21,317 bases of DNA from Reclinomonas americana ATCC 50394 (Eukaryota; Jakobida; Jakobea; Jakobida), in the NCBI GenBank assembly GCA_048213135.1, contig AFZH01018668.1:1-21317 (forward strand). Reading direction: 5' to 3'. The notes under the pieces were generated by a model. That model made no database searches, was not told where the DNA came from, and saw only the letters and a program-made list of their open reading frames with translations. Below, piece by piece: positions 10,489 to 20,990 of this stretch (positions within the stretch are counted from its first letter, which is position 1; each line of letters starts with the position of its first letter). Made by a program: the position numbers and the translations under genes.

Positions 10489-10723
10489 CGGCACCGGACG
10501 ACGCCGGATGAGCTTCATTCGGCAGAACCGGTGAGTTTTTTCTCCTTTTTCGTCGATCACCGGAAGAATGAGGCATAATCTAAGTGGTAGAAATGTACCC
10601 GGACGGTGCCGAGCCGGTACCGTGGACGGTACCGTATTCATTGGTTGCATGTAAGGGTTCACTAAGGGAGGATTTTCACCGGACGGTGCCGGACGGCACC
10701 GTTGCCGAATTGTTCCGGTGCCG
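10489..10723. repeat. Cluster of seven CGG(T/C)(A/G)CCG near-palindromes
   Basis: Copies lie at 10489-10496 (CGGCACCG), 10604-10611 (CGGTGCCG), 10615-10622 and 10627-10634 (CGGTACCG), 10684-10691 (CGGTGCCG), 10694-10701 (CGGCACCG) and 10716-10723 (CGGTGCCG). CGGCACCG is the reverse complement of CGGTGCCG, so the sites occur in both orientations. Start-to-start steps within groups are 11, 12, 10 and 22 bases, close to one or two helical turns. A longer unit, CCGGACGGTGCCG, occurs at 10599-10611 and 10679-10691. The layout resembles short subterminal repeats bound by CACTA-type transposases, or an operator array; neither is proven. Confidence 0.75.
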
Positions 10724-10810
10724 TACGACACGGGACAGTCCTGGCTGTGTAGCATTAGCCATCTCGACTTTCTCTCAGTGTTCACGTGATGTCTGAGTTT
10801 CTGGTGCTCA

Positions 10811-11003
10811 CTCAAGATGGTGATCATCATGCAGCTGCTGCTGTTTGGATTAGTAAAGTTGTTGTTGTTGTACTTGGCCTTCTTGCCGTTGACAGCAGAC
10901 TTGACCGAGTCCTTGTTGGCGAAGGGGCATCTTTCTTGAGATACCTCGCTGCTCGAGATAGTGATCGTCACGTGGCTTCACTGCTATTTGGATCATTAAA
11001 GTT
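10811..11003 (+). repeat. Diverged direct duplication, two ~50-base copies
   Basis: Copy 1 is 10811-10860 and copy 2 is 10952-11003. Shared blocks in order are CTC(A/G)AGAT(G/A)(G/-)TGATC, a CTGCT(G/A)TTTGGAT block and (A/T)AAAGTT. The copies start about 141 bases apart and both continue into similar flanking words. Substitutions are scattered, so this is an old duplication with no evident function. Confidence 0.65.
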
Positions 11004-11354
11004 CCTGTCCGCACCTTACTCACGTCACCCCACGTCGTCGACGTCGGTCAGTTATTCCGCGAGCTGTGGAAACCGACGGATTTCGCGGGCGCATCGGCGG
11101 TGTCACTCGCTCGCATCCATCACTCACTCAACGTCGTGACGACACGAGCGTGCGCCGCGACGGATTTTGCGTGGGCCCTTTCTCCTCTGCGCCTGCGTCT
11201 GTGTCTGCCTCTCTCTCTCTTTGTGTGTCTCTCTCTGTTCTCTTTCCATGACACCACTGCGCCTGTGAACACACCAACAACAACACACGCACACGCCCAC
11301 ACGCAAGTTCTCTTCTCGCACACACGCACTACACTTGCGCGCGCTCGTTTTGTC

Positions 11355-14300
11355 ATGGCCTCCTCCGCATCCTCGTCGTCATCATTACTCTCCACGCGCC
11401 CTCTGGAGCTGCCCGGTGCTTACCGCGTCACTCTTGTGTTGCGTTGTCACACACAAACACACACGCCTTTGCGCGCGCGCGCTCTCTTTCTTCTTCCCCT
11501 CCTCCTCCTCTCTCACACACTCTCTCACACACAGTGGAACTCGCGCGGGTTCGTATGCCGCCACACCTGAAAAATACGAGGAGGGCAACATCATTCTGAG
11601 CGACGACGGCTTGCACTTTGTGCCGCGCGATATGTTGCGTTTCTTCCCCGCTTGTTTGAGGGAGAGAGAGAGAGGGCGAGTCGCACACCTGTGCAGTTTA
11701 CATTCATTCATTCATTTATTCATTCAATTGTTCACTCGCGCCACGCCATTACTTGGTGTGCTGTCGTGTGTGTGCGTTTTGTTTGTTTGATCGTTTCTCG
11801 TGTCCTCGATTGCCTCGTTGCCGGCGTGTTCGTGTTCGCATTTTCCCCCTTATCCTGTATATTTCGTCGCTGTGATGGCAGTTTGTGTGTGACACGCGCC
11901 ACATGCACAGCTTCTCCAAGTACACGCTCTATGTTCCCCGCGATCGCATCGACCTGTGCGAGTTCGAGGGCGTGGAGTACGACGACCGCGGACGCAATGG
12001 CGTCTCCGGTCACTTTGTGGTTGTTTATGCCATTGCTACACGTCTCGATTTGAGGTCGTCGGCGACGGGTCGCTTGCGGCAGATGGTGGAGGTGTGTCCA
12101 CACGTGTGCTTTGTTGCACTGCCGGTTGTCGTTTACTCACTGTGGTGGATGCAGGTGGGACCCCGCATGCATGTAATAGGTCCATGTCCACGCTCCCTGC
12201 AACAACTGTCGCCCGTCAATGTTGCGCGCGCACGCGTTCTTTGTTGTAACTGCGCACCTCTCCTTCTTCTCACCGCACCCCTGCAGGCCGAAATGGTCAA
12301 CCAGTTTGTTATTCGCGTGCAAGACGTTCTCGGCGAGCCCGTCTTTGACGATCTGTGCACGCTGCTCGAGCGGAGATACGACTTTTTCTCCGTCAAGAGT
12401 CGCCGCGCATTGGAGAATCCGCGCAATGCGCGTGATACCCGGGTGCCGGAGGAGGTACCGAGCAAGAGCCGCTGCTGCATGCATGCATCATCGTCACGCG
12501 CACTGACACGCGCGTTTCCATCATGCACAGAGATTAGAAATGCGCGAACTGTGGGTGGCTTTCCGCTCGTCCCTGCAGCGCATGTCGCGGTCGCTTCGCT
12601 TGCGCAGTCGCTGGCAGCAGGTGAAAGAGGAGGTCGAGAAGCGTGAAACTGCCTCCCGAAGCGAGTCTCCCCAGCGCAACGGCGGAACAACGGTGTGTGT
12701 GGCCACGCTCACGTTCTGCGTGGAGCGCAACTCTCACTCACTCATTTGCGTGACTGTGTGTGTGTCACGAGCAGGATACGACAAATTCAACTCCTCGCTC
12801 CTCTGTCTCGCTTTCGCGTTCGCCACCACCACGCACCCGTCAACGGTGGGCGGTTGCACGCGAGAAAGCCGAGTCCCGAGAGGCTTCTGGTGCTCAGTCG
12901 CCGTCGGATGTTGCGTCGCTCCTGCACCGCCCTGCTGCCACTCGCGCTGACAATGTCCCTCGCTCCCGCAGACACATCCACTCGCGCAGCACGTCGTTCA
13001 CGCGGTGCGTCGTGCACACTTGGAGTGCATCCTCTATTTTTTCTCTCCCTCACATGTGCACATTATTGCAGCCTGGACGGAGACCAGCACCACCACCGCC
13101 ACTCGCTGCCACAGCCGGCTCATCGGCATCCTCGTCATTTGTAATGCTCACTGACGACGCGCCGTCGCCAGCGAATCGCAGCGTGGGATCACCATTGGTA
13201 CGCACCGCGATTGAGATTCTCCCTTTTCTCTCTCTCTCTCGCTCACCGTGCACACACAGCCACGGCAATCACCCGTCGCCAGTCATTTCATGCTCTCGCC
13301 CGAGGAGGAGGCTGCGGAGAAGAGGGTATGTGATCTACTCACTCGTCGTTTCCTCCATTTTCCTTTTTTTGCTCTCCTATTATTCTCTTCTCTTTTCTCT
13401 TCTTCTCCTCATCTCTCTTCTCTTCCTATTTCTTCTTTTTCCTCCTCTTCCCATCTCTCCTCATGTCTTGGCTCTCCTATTCCCCCGCAGTTAACGCCCA
13501 CGTCTGCCGCCGCCATTCCTCGCATGGATTCGATGAGAACCACCGTTCCCGAACCTGAGGTCTGGTCGCCTGTCGCAGCGTGCTGTTCTCCGCGCATCGT
13601 CCCCCGCCGCTCACCGCAGCATTACAGATGCCGCAAGATCGACAGCCGCTCTCACCTCATGCTCAGGATCGAGCACGGAGACCGCAGCCTGTGCCGACGG
13701 TGACCAGATAATGATCCTTATGTGTGTGTGCATGCACGCAATTGTGTCTCATTTTGTTTTTCTCGTCTCCCCCCACCTGCATTTCCTTGTTTTTTTCCTT
13801 CCTCTTTCTGCAATCAACTCTCTATTATGTCAAAATTGTCGTGTGTTTTGCATGTCATTCATGTATGTATGCATTCTACTTGCTCTCTATTTCGGATGGT
13901 GAAGTTTGCCGTGTTTGGCGATGATCCGCGGCCGCTAAAGGTGTAGATTTTTACTTGTCCTTCTCTCCTGTGCTCCCTGTATGTGCCCGCCTCTCCTTGC
14001 TTGTTCTCGCTTGTGTGTGTGCCTGTGCGTGTATGTGCGTTTGTGTCTGCCTCAGATGGCTCCCGCACTGAATACCTTGCGCCCGTCCTCTGCCACTGCT
14101 GCCTCTGATTTTCCAGCCACCACCGGCACCTGAATCGGTGCGTACCACACAAAGAGGCCACACTACCACTGCCATCGTGCGCGCCCTTTGCTCGACCTGT
14201 CAAACTTTGCACTCACTGGCCTGGTGGGACGCACACAGCCCGTCTTTGGCGGCGTCGAACCGAAATCCAGTCACTCCCCCGCACCTGTTTCGTATTGTGC

Positions 14301-16564
14301 CCGAGTCTCTTTTTCCTTGCACAACGCCCACACAGCACATGCATCCAATCGCAGAGTTCCCGAGTACCTCCCGCAAAGATGCACCCACCAGCCAGTCCGT
14401 CCGCCTCTGTACCGGTGCGTCGAGCTGCAACTGTTTGCTTTCATTCATTTTCGCACTGGGCTGACTACTGCTTGTTGATTTGAAGCCATCACCAATGGAG
14501 GTTGTTGCTGGTCGACCTCCTTCACCACCACCACCACCACCTCCTCCTACCCAGTCAGCTCCTCCAGTGGACACCATGGTACGCTGCAATTTTTCACTGG
14601 TCAAGCAGTGTCACTTTTGTCTGACCTTTCTTGTAAAGCGGCAGAGCGTGCCCTCTCTACACATTCCGCCCATGCCTGTCACGGAGACGCGTCGCACAGA
14701 TCACGACATACGGCACGATGCGAGTGACACTGCCACAGCTGAGTCGTCCTTGGAGGCCCTCTTTGGAGCGCAGCCGCACCGAAAATCGTCGACTGCGTCA
14801 TCGTCGTCTTCCTCCTCGTCTGCGAAACGCAAGTCAAGAAACAAGAGCAAGCCACATGCCGCTGTCGCTCCTCCTGCCGATAACAGTGGCGGTGGTGGTG
14901 ACGACGACGAGGATTTGTTGATCGATGCCGCTGCCAGCCGACCGGCCGTGGCTCTCTCGCAACACGCAGCGGCCTCACTTGCGCAGCCGATGCGCGCACT
15001 GGCCGCCTCCAGTGTGTCTGTGACGCTGGACGCATTGGTAGAGGCCCTGCCGCCTTCCAGTTCGGCCTTTGGCGATGCTACCGCTGTGAATCGCATGCAA
15101 TGGCGTCGCCTGCTTGACGCAGTGTGTGAGCGACATCTATTCCTGCGTCGCACTGTGGAGGCGCAACCGGAACAGGCGGCAACGTTGCTCCTGGACTGTT
15201 GCGTGCGGCTGCAACATTGAAGCAGTGGCCATGGAGGTGGGCACTGATTTTCGTGTGCTTGCAGATCTCGTGGACACTACAGAGCTCCCCAAGAGCCTCG
15301 AAGGATTCGGAACTCGCGCCTGCTTGGTGTCGCTGGACGCTCTGACGCGCATTGCCAAGTCGCTGAGTGCGTCGACCGCTCTCACTCGCGCACCGTCTGT
15401 GTTTGCATGTTTTCGACTCACCTCACCTCCCTGTGTACATGCGAAGGTCCCGACCAGGCGCTCGATATGAACTCGGAGCTGTCGGCAATGGTCGCACGGT
15501 GGAGCGACTTGTCAAGTGGTCCAGCAGGGCGCAACAGCGGGCAGCACCAGTTTCGCCCTGTGGCGCAGTCGTCGACGGTGCCGGAAGGCGAGTTGACCAT
15601 CCTGCATCAACTCGACTCAAGCAAGCGGCGCGCACTGCGTGAAAGCCTGGACGCCTCGCAGTCGCCTCTGCTCAAGGCCTACGTGGCCGATCTGGAGACG
15701 CATCTCGTGCGACTGCGAGAGCATGTGGCGCACTTGCAAGAGCGAAGTTTGCAGCACACATTCACCTTGTGTGTTCCACTAAGATGTTCAGGCACTGATG
15801 GTGTGCACACAGTCAACTCGCTGGCGGCCGTGCATGAAGCGACATCGGTGTCGCGTAGTGCATCACGACCACAGTCGAGCACCTATCCCGATCGACTGCG
15901 CAGCATTGTGCAAGCCAGCGCGTCGATGGTGCAGCATCAGTCGACGTCGCAGCCGAATTCCCTGTCGTCGTCGTCGCTGGATAGTTTTGCAGCGCGCTCC
16001 CGTACCGTGTCGTTCGTGTCGGACGACCAGTTGGACTTTATCGCCAACTACGATGACGACGGAGGCGGCGACGAGTATGGCGACGAGGCCGAGCAGGATC
16101 ACATGGCCGGAAGGGTGGAGTATACCGGCAGTCACCGTTTGCTGGCCCCGACAGAGTCAACCCGAGCGCGTGCCGTGGTGGGCGATCGACGCCCGGTCTT
16201 CAGCTCGCCCGCAGCGCCGACGATCGACGTGGAGTCGCAGCTGTCGCTGGAGGAGAAGTTTGCTCGCGCACATCGCACCTATGTCGAGAGCGGTGCGGAG
16301 CCTGTGCGTGTGCGGCGAGCACTCCCTGCAGTCACCGCCACCAACACCACGAATCCGCGTCTCTTCCACCACATGGCGACACTGCAAGAGAACTCACCCT
16401 CGGCTGCGGCCCATCGCGCATCGACGGCGCCACCGTCGCCGGGCCACAGTCCCCGATCGAGGCAGCGTCGCGACCCGACAGCAGCCGACCTCGGCACCGA
16501 CTTGAGGATATCGTCGCCGAAGCGACGTCGGAACCCGCGGCGCAGCGAGAGTGGGCAAAAGTGA
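11355..16564 (+). CDS. Large unrecognised multi-exon protein: N-terminal domain, Ser/Pro-rich linker, coiled-coil C-terminus
   Basis: My best chain is 11355-11437, 11535-11619, 11882-12091, 12287-12454, 12531-12692, 12775-13011, 13072-13197, 13260-13325, 13491-13559, 13628-13699, 13905-13940, 14117-14137, 14239-14286, 14355-14414, 14486-14578, 14639-15197, 15265-15366, 15447-16564. It totals 3,315 bases (1,104 residues) with all phases closing. The second exon's 3' end and the 13559-14117 stretch are the least certain. The first ~200 residues alternate strand-like segments (GNIILSDDGLHF, SKYTLYVPRDRI, NQFVIRVQDV) and finish with a helix (FDDLCTLLERRYDFF), a pattern reminiscent of PH-like domains; this is only a suggestion. 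A long Ser/Pro/Arg linker follows, with eight Pro in a row near 14530 and basic KRKSRNKSK and SPKRRRNPRR motifs. Around 15620-15750 lies a heptad-like coiled coil. An optional 66-base intron (15747-15812) leaves the frame unchanged. It could be two genes, but I found no clean boundary. Confidence 0.6.
11700..11726. repeat. (ATTC)n tetranucleotide repeat
   Basis: Imperfect CATT/ATTC units occur in the second intron of the large gene. No other structure is seen there. Confidence 0.85.
13326..13490 (+). other. Intron with ~120-base pyrimidine-only-like tract
   Basis: Between the GTATGT donor at 13326 and the CCCCGCAG acceptor ending at 13490, the sequence from about 13347 is almost entirely C and T. 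This is far longer than the polypyrimidine tract of neighbouring introns and probably represents a microsatellite expansion within the acceptor region. Confidence 0.75.
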
Positions 16565-16645
16565 GCAGGGGACACAAAGTACATAATAATAATAATGTGT
16601 TACTCTTGTTAGAGAAAGAGAGAAAAAACGAGAGAAGTCATTCAC

Positions 16646-17973
16646 TCAGGCCGACTTGACGGCTGCTTGTGGAAACCACGGGAACAGCGCCGGGGTGCGT
16701 CGCGCGTACTCCACGAATGCAGCACCCTTGCGCTCGGCCATGCGCTGATCAAGCCACGGCACGGAGATAAAGACGAACAGGCAGGTGATGGCCAACGCGC
16801 CAGCCACGCTCGGCCACGCCACCGTCGCCAGCGGGCACGAGGCCACAGCAAAGAGCCACAGACCCCACCACAATGTCACCTCCCCAAAGTAGTTCGGGTG
16901 CCGGGTCAAGGCAAAGAGGCCGCTCTGCAGCACCTCGTGACGCGTACGTCGCGTGTGACGGAAGCGAGCCAGCTGCCAGTCGCCTGTGCCATAAAGGACG
17001 CATGGTGAGCGAGCCAGGCCGACTGAGTCGGCCAGCCAATGCACTTACCCCCAGCCTCAAAGGCAATACCAATCGCAGTCACCACCAGGGCCTGCATGCA
17101 CGCACGAGTGGGTGAGCAGCACGGGTCGAGTTGACGACGCATCAATTCACTCTCACTCACCAACGCATCGACGCCATTCAAGGGCGCGTCCGAGCGAGTG
17201 GCAAAGAACACGGGAATCATGCCGAGGAACACGAGGACTGTCGGGAAAAAGTGCTGCACTCACACAGCACGACGGGGGTCAGAGGTGGTCGCCGCCAGCG
17301 CAGCGCAGCCTGCACAAAACGCAACAATGCCGAGAAACGAGACCGGCCAGTACAAGCGTCCGTGCTGCACTCGGAGCTCCTTGTAGCTGCCGGTTCCGCG
17401 GTGCATGAGCACAGTAGGCAAGGTAGCAATGACGACGACGACACACACACACACACGCACCGCCAATCTTCCAACTCGCGGCCGCGACCGAGGCCACCAC
17501 CACCATCATCGCGGACGAGAAAGTTGGCAGTCAGGCGCAGTCCCCACACCCAGATGAGCACAGTCATGAGTATGGAGCGCTCGGTGAGTGCACTGAGACC
17601 ACCGCCCGCACTCCACAGCCAGTACACGACAATCAGTGGCGGCGCGGCACTGTTGCATGCATGAGGAAAACACATCTCTGAATGCATGACAATGAATGCA
17701 CTCACCTCCAGTACGGATCTGCGTGCATCATCGCGTGTGCACGAGTGAGAGACGAGCAGTGAGGAAAAAGACGAATGCACAGGGGACCTGACCATACACC
17801 GACGAGTTGTCCATCTGTGTGTGAGCGCAAGAGTATGTTTTCTTGCGTGCACTCTCCTGCAGCTGACAACGACGCACCACCACCGATCCCACAAACGTGA
17901 GACACGTGAACACGGCATCCCACACAAACGCCGTGACGAGCGGCTGCAGATCCACCCCACTATTCCACCACAT
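16646..17973 (-). CDS. DUF1295 / steroid 5-alpha-reductase-like membrane protein
   Basis: Eight exons (17973-17878, 17814-17793, 17718-17706, 17649-17461, 17386-17326, 17253-17161, 17091-17049, 16983-16646) give 284 codons, the usual size for this family. Family hallmarks seen are NSSVYDPYWS (35-44), a WGLRLTANFL segment followed by EDWRY, HFFPTVLVFLG after the fifth intron, GDWQLARF (173-180), and RHPNYFGE (200-207) followed by WWGLWLFA and a C-terminal FVEYARRTPALFPWFP. Several hydrophobic segments indicate a multi-pass membrane protein. DUF1295 proteins share the C-terminal fold of steroid 5-alpha reductases and isoprenylcysteine methyltransferases; most have no proven substrate, so NAD(P)H-dependent lipid or sterol reduction is only a family-level expectation. 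The RHPNYFGE motif is intact. Exons 2 and 3 are only 22 and 13 bases. The ATG is nine bases after the stop of the upstream gene; the 3' end is 81 bases from the convergent large gene. Confidence 0.92.
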
Positions 17974-17982
17974 CACTGTTGT

Positions 17983-19051
17983 TCACTCTTCTTCCTCTTC
18001 TTCCTCGTCCTCCGACGTGCTGTCGTCTCTGTCGGGTGTCAAGTCGACTGGATCCGGTGGCGAAGGCGGGGCGGCTGGTGCGTTGATAAAGGATGGTGGC
18101 GGTGTCGGCACGGAGGTCAGAGGCGGACCACTGCGTCGCCCGGCCAGAGGGATGTGGTCGACCGAGGCGCTGCGTCGGTTGCGGTGGAGGTGCGGCCGGG
18201 CGGCGCCGCGACCGAGGAAACCACACGAGACAACGCGCAAGGCAACGACGAACAGGTAGACAAGCCAGCTCCACAACCAGATGGCGACCGACGACGGCCA
18301 CGAGTACGAATGCAGACCGCGGAAGGACAGGTTGATAAAGGAGCGAATGGAGCGCCCAACCTGCAGCGACCACTTTCAGCACTGCTCACTCCTCCTTCTT
18401 CTTCTCACGGCAGATGAACGCAACGGGAAAGAGAATGTTCATGCATTGTCGAGCGTGGTTGCGGACGGCGCGGGACGGATACCGCGGCCCGCCGGGCGTG
18501 ACCAGCATGTACAAACTCTGCTCGAGTTTCACACGGTCGCGCCCGGTGAGTGGCAGTGTGCGGAAGGCGTCCATCACGTCCACAATATGAATGATCGAGT
18601 CCTCGTTCACCGTCGTGCGCAGCATGTGGCACACTTGCTCTACCACCACACCCCAATCTGCGCCGAGCTCCAACCATAAGTATAAACACGTGCGCTGCGA
18701 AGACAATGCATGCCTTGAACGCACCGTGAATGCGCGCACTGAGACATTGCACCCACGACTGCAACGCCACCGAGGCTCGCTTGCGACCCACATAATACAA
18801 CAAGAAGCGGCTGACAATCACACTGGCGTCCAGCATCACCTCGTCCCACTCATCCGTATCGTACAACCAGTTCAACAGTTCCTGCGCGGGGGGATAGTGT
18901 GTGTTAGCAAGTAGCAGCAGCGCCACAGAGCGGCGAGTACTCCAACCTCAAACACGGGCCGGAAGTGCGCCTCGTGACTCTCCACGTCCATCCAGAACAC
19001 GCGATTCAAGCCGACCAGGAACACTGCATCATCCATGTCAGCTGCAATGGA

Positions 19052-19082
<31 letters not shown>

Positions 19083-20591
19083 TACTGTGGGGAAATGCAC
19101 CTCTCAAGTGCCGAATCGGTACACCGTCCATTCCGCGGTAAAGGATCTGTGTGTGGAAGCGTGAGAACGACAGAGGTTTCTCACAGACAGGGGAAAAGAT
19201 GGAACTCACCGTGGGCGGCAACACCAGCCCGACCACCGGCGGAAAGTACGGGTAGCTGAGCACGTACGCCGGAACGCTATCCAGCGCAGCGCGTGCATGC
19301 TCGCAGGCCTTGGCGCTGGCCCGCAGACACGCACGCACAGTCTCGTACACGAAGGTCTGGCGCGGCTGGCGCGCATACTCGATGCTCTCTTCGTCGCCAC
19401 CGCCCACGGACGAGGAACCCGTCATGGGATCCACGTCGCGCCCGCACTGGCAGCAAATGTCGACCACGGGCGGCGGGTGCAGCGGCACCGCCAGCGGCGA
19501 CGTCGGCTCATCGCTCGGCGACGAGGAGGCCGCAAAGCGCAGCACGGCAGACATGGAAGAGAACGAGTACGACGTGTAGCGACCCTTGCGCTGCCAGCGC
19601 CGTGCAATGGCCACACCGGTCGGCTTCCACTTGGAACGCAAATGAATGAGCAGCGTGCGCAGTGTGTGATTGCGCAAGTCGAGACGCTGCACGGGCACCG
19701 CCGGCGGAAAGCGCCCGATCTCCAACGACTGGCGCCGCGCATTCGCACCCGCTCCAATGTCGCCCAACGCCAACGACGGTACCACCGACGGCGCCAGCGA
19801 CGACGAGCCCGATGACGACGAGGCCACCGACACGGGCGACTGTGTCTTTGCCTGCATGGACGACGACGACGACGACTCTCGACGACGACTCTGCTGTCCG
19901 CGCTGCAACCGCCGCGCATCGCCCGGCACCACCAGCAGCGACGGCGTCGAACCAATCGGCGCCGACTCGGCACTCGAGGCCACCGCCAGCAGCGCACTGG
20001 TATCGGCCGCCGACGGTTCCTCCACCGAGAAGGTAACCCGCCCCGGTGACGGTGATCTCGACCGCGTCCGCAGCGGTTCTACCGTGTGCACGCACGCACA
20101 GTGAGGCGGCGACAGACACACCAACGCAAAGGAATAAATGACTCACCGACACCTGCCGCGCTCAACACCTCATCGTCATCGCTCCCCGCTGCATCCTCCT
20201 CCGCATCATCATCATCATCATCGCCCTCACCCTCTTCTCCACCTCGTCGCCGCCTGCGCACCAGCGGGCGTCCTCGTCGCGCCACCGACGACCTCTCCCG
20301 TCCATCGCGCATCATCATCCGCGGCGACACCGACACTGCATCCTCCTCTGCTCCACCCTCCTCCTTCTCCTTCTCCACTGTCATCACAACCGCCTCTGCT
20401 CGCTCCTCTGTGTGTGACAACTTCTGCACCAAAAGATGCTCTTCGTCGGTCTTTGACTTGAGCGCGAATGGAGAGCAGCCGAGTCGACGAAGTGAATCCA
20501 TGCATGCTGCGCGCGCACATTCCCAGCAGAGAACGAGGCCAGTGGAAGAGGAAGAGGCAGAAGGCGACGATGCCGACGGAGGTGAGGACAT
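17983..20591 (-). CDS. Unrecognised acidic/Ser-rich protein with a probable membrane segment
   Basis: Seven exons (20591-20147, 20078-19210, 19146-19101, 19041-18947, 18881-18753, 18694-18425, 18360-17983) total 2,232 bases, 743 residues, all phases closing. I recognise no family. The first ~450 residues are low complexity: Ser-rich start, CWECARAACMDSLRRLG, acidic runs (GDDDDDDAEED), Ser/Arg stretches, then a CCQCGRDVDP segment that could bind metal. The middle is ordered and helical (LYRGMDGVPIRHLR, VGLNRVFWMDVESHEAHF, LLNWLYDTDEWDEVMLDAS, HIVDVMDAFRTLPLTGRD). Near residue 640 VAIWLWSWLVYLFVVALRVV is a good transmembrane segment. The tail is Pro-rich then strongly acidic, ending in seven Glu. 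The penultimate intron uses a GTTGCG donor; a GTGAGA donor a few bases on would shift into another open frame, so the last exon's frame carries some doubt. The start was chosen as the first Met of the Ser-rich N-terminus, 121 bases from the divergent gene. Confidence 0.65.
19051..19082. repeat. (GA)n microsatellite in an intron
   Basis: The GA tract, with one GATA interruption, lies in the 60-base intron between 19041 and 19101 of the acidic Ser-rich gene. On the coding strand it is a TC tract and serves as the polypyrimidine tract before the acceptor. Confidence 0.9.
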
Positions 20592-20712
20592 TGCGCAAGG
20601 ACAGATGGCGCGGTGGACAGAGCGAGCTGCAACGAAGCGGAACTGTCCCGGTGTCATCAAATCGTGTCGGACCACCTGTGCGCGCTCTTGTTCTTTCTCT
20701 TTGTGTGCGTGA
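20592..20712. promoter_or_regulatory. Short divergent intergenic region
   Basis: Only 121 bases separate the start codons of the minus-strand acidic protein (20591) and the plus-strand Pro/Tyr-rich gene (20713). Both promoters and 5' UTRs must overlap here. No TATA box is evident; CTTGTTCTTTCTCTTTG at 20689-20705 is pyrimidine-rich and could mark an initiator for the plus-strand gene. Confidence 0.45.
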
Positions 20713-20990
20713 ATGTACAACGGAGGCGCGTATCCTGCGTACGCGCAGCCGTCGCCACCAGCAGCGCATCAAGGTGCGCTCTTTCTCTTGAGTCTGAGGA
20801 GTCTCTCTTTGTGTGTCTCACTCTCTCTTGTGCGTGTCTCTCTGTGTCTCAGCGTATCCGGTGGCGGCGCCGAGTGTGTTGCCCATGTCTGGCGCAGGCG
20901 GCTCACCTCCGCGAGTGAATCCCTATCCACAGGCTGCGCAGGTGGCTTATCCGCCACCTGCCGCGCATCAGGCCACCTGGTCACAACCAG
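20713..20990 (+). CDS. N-terminus of a Pro/Tyr/Ala-rich protein, cut by the window edge
   Basis: Two exons are clear: 20713-20773 and 20853-20990, joined in phase 1, followed by a GTGTGT donor at 20991. They encode 66 residues rich in Ala, Pro and Tyr with repeated AYP and PPAAHQ units (PSPPAAHQ, then YPPPAAHQ). Such low-complexity heads occur in front of annexin, penta-EF-hand and membrane-associated proteins, but no folded domain lies within the window, so I assign no function. The start Met is the only one in frame near the divergent promoter gap. Confidence 0.6.

Larger units (their letters stand above)
10199..11354. other. Gene-free, repeat-structured stretch; possible element end
   Basis: About 1.16 kb separates companion B from the next gene. 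In order it contains an A/T-rich segment likely to carry the 3' end of companion B (around 10296-10315), a G-tract run, a cluster of CGG(T/C)(A/G)CCG sites, a diverged direct duplication, and a pyrimidine- and CA-rich leader before the start codon at 11355. Open frames here (10315-10971 minus, 10786-11139 plus) have no coding character beyond the repeats. Interpreting the stretch as the subterminal region of a transposon is inference. Confidence 0.55.

Noticed and set aside
10660-10664. CACTA pentamer inside the repeat array
   Set aside because: CACTA termini would suit the transposase type, but a five-base match is expected by chance and no partner inverted repeat is visible.
10315-10971. 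Long minus-strand open frame (218 codons) over the repeat region
   Set aside because: It covers the G tracts, the CGG(T/C)(A/G)CCG array and the duplication; the translation is Arg/Pro- and Asn-rich with no domain, as expected from repeat sequence.
10786-11139. Plus-strand open frame with two similar segments
   Set aside because: The similarity is the DNA duplication itself; there is no clear start context or continuation, and no splice partner.
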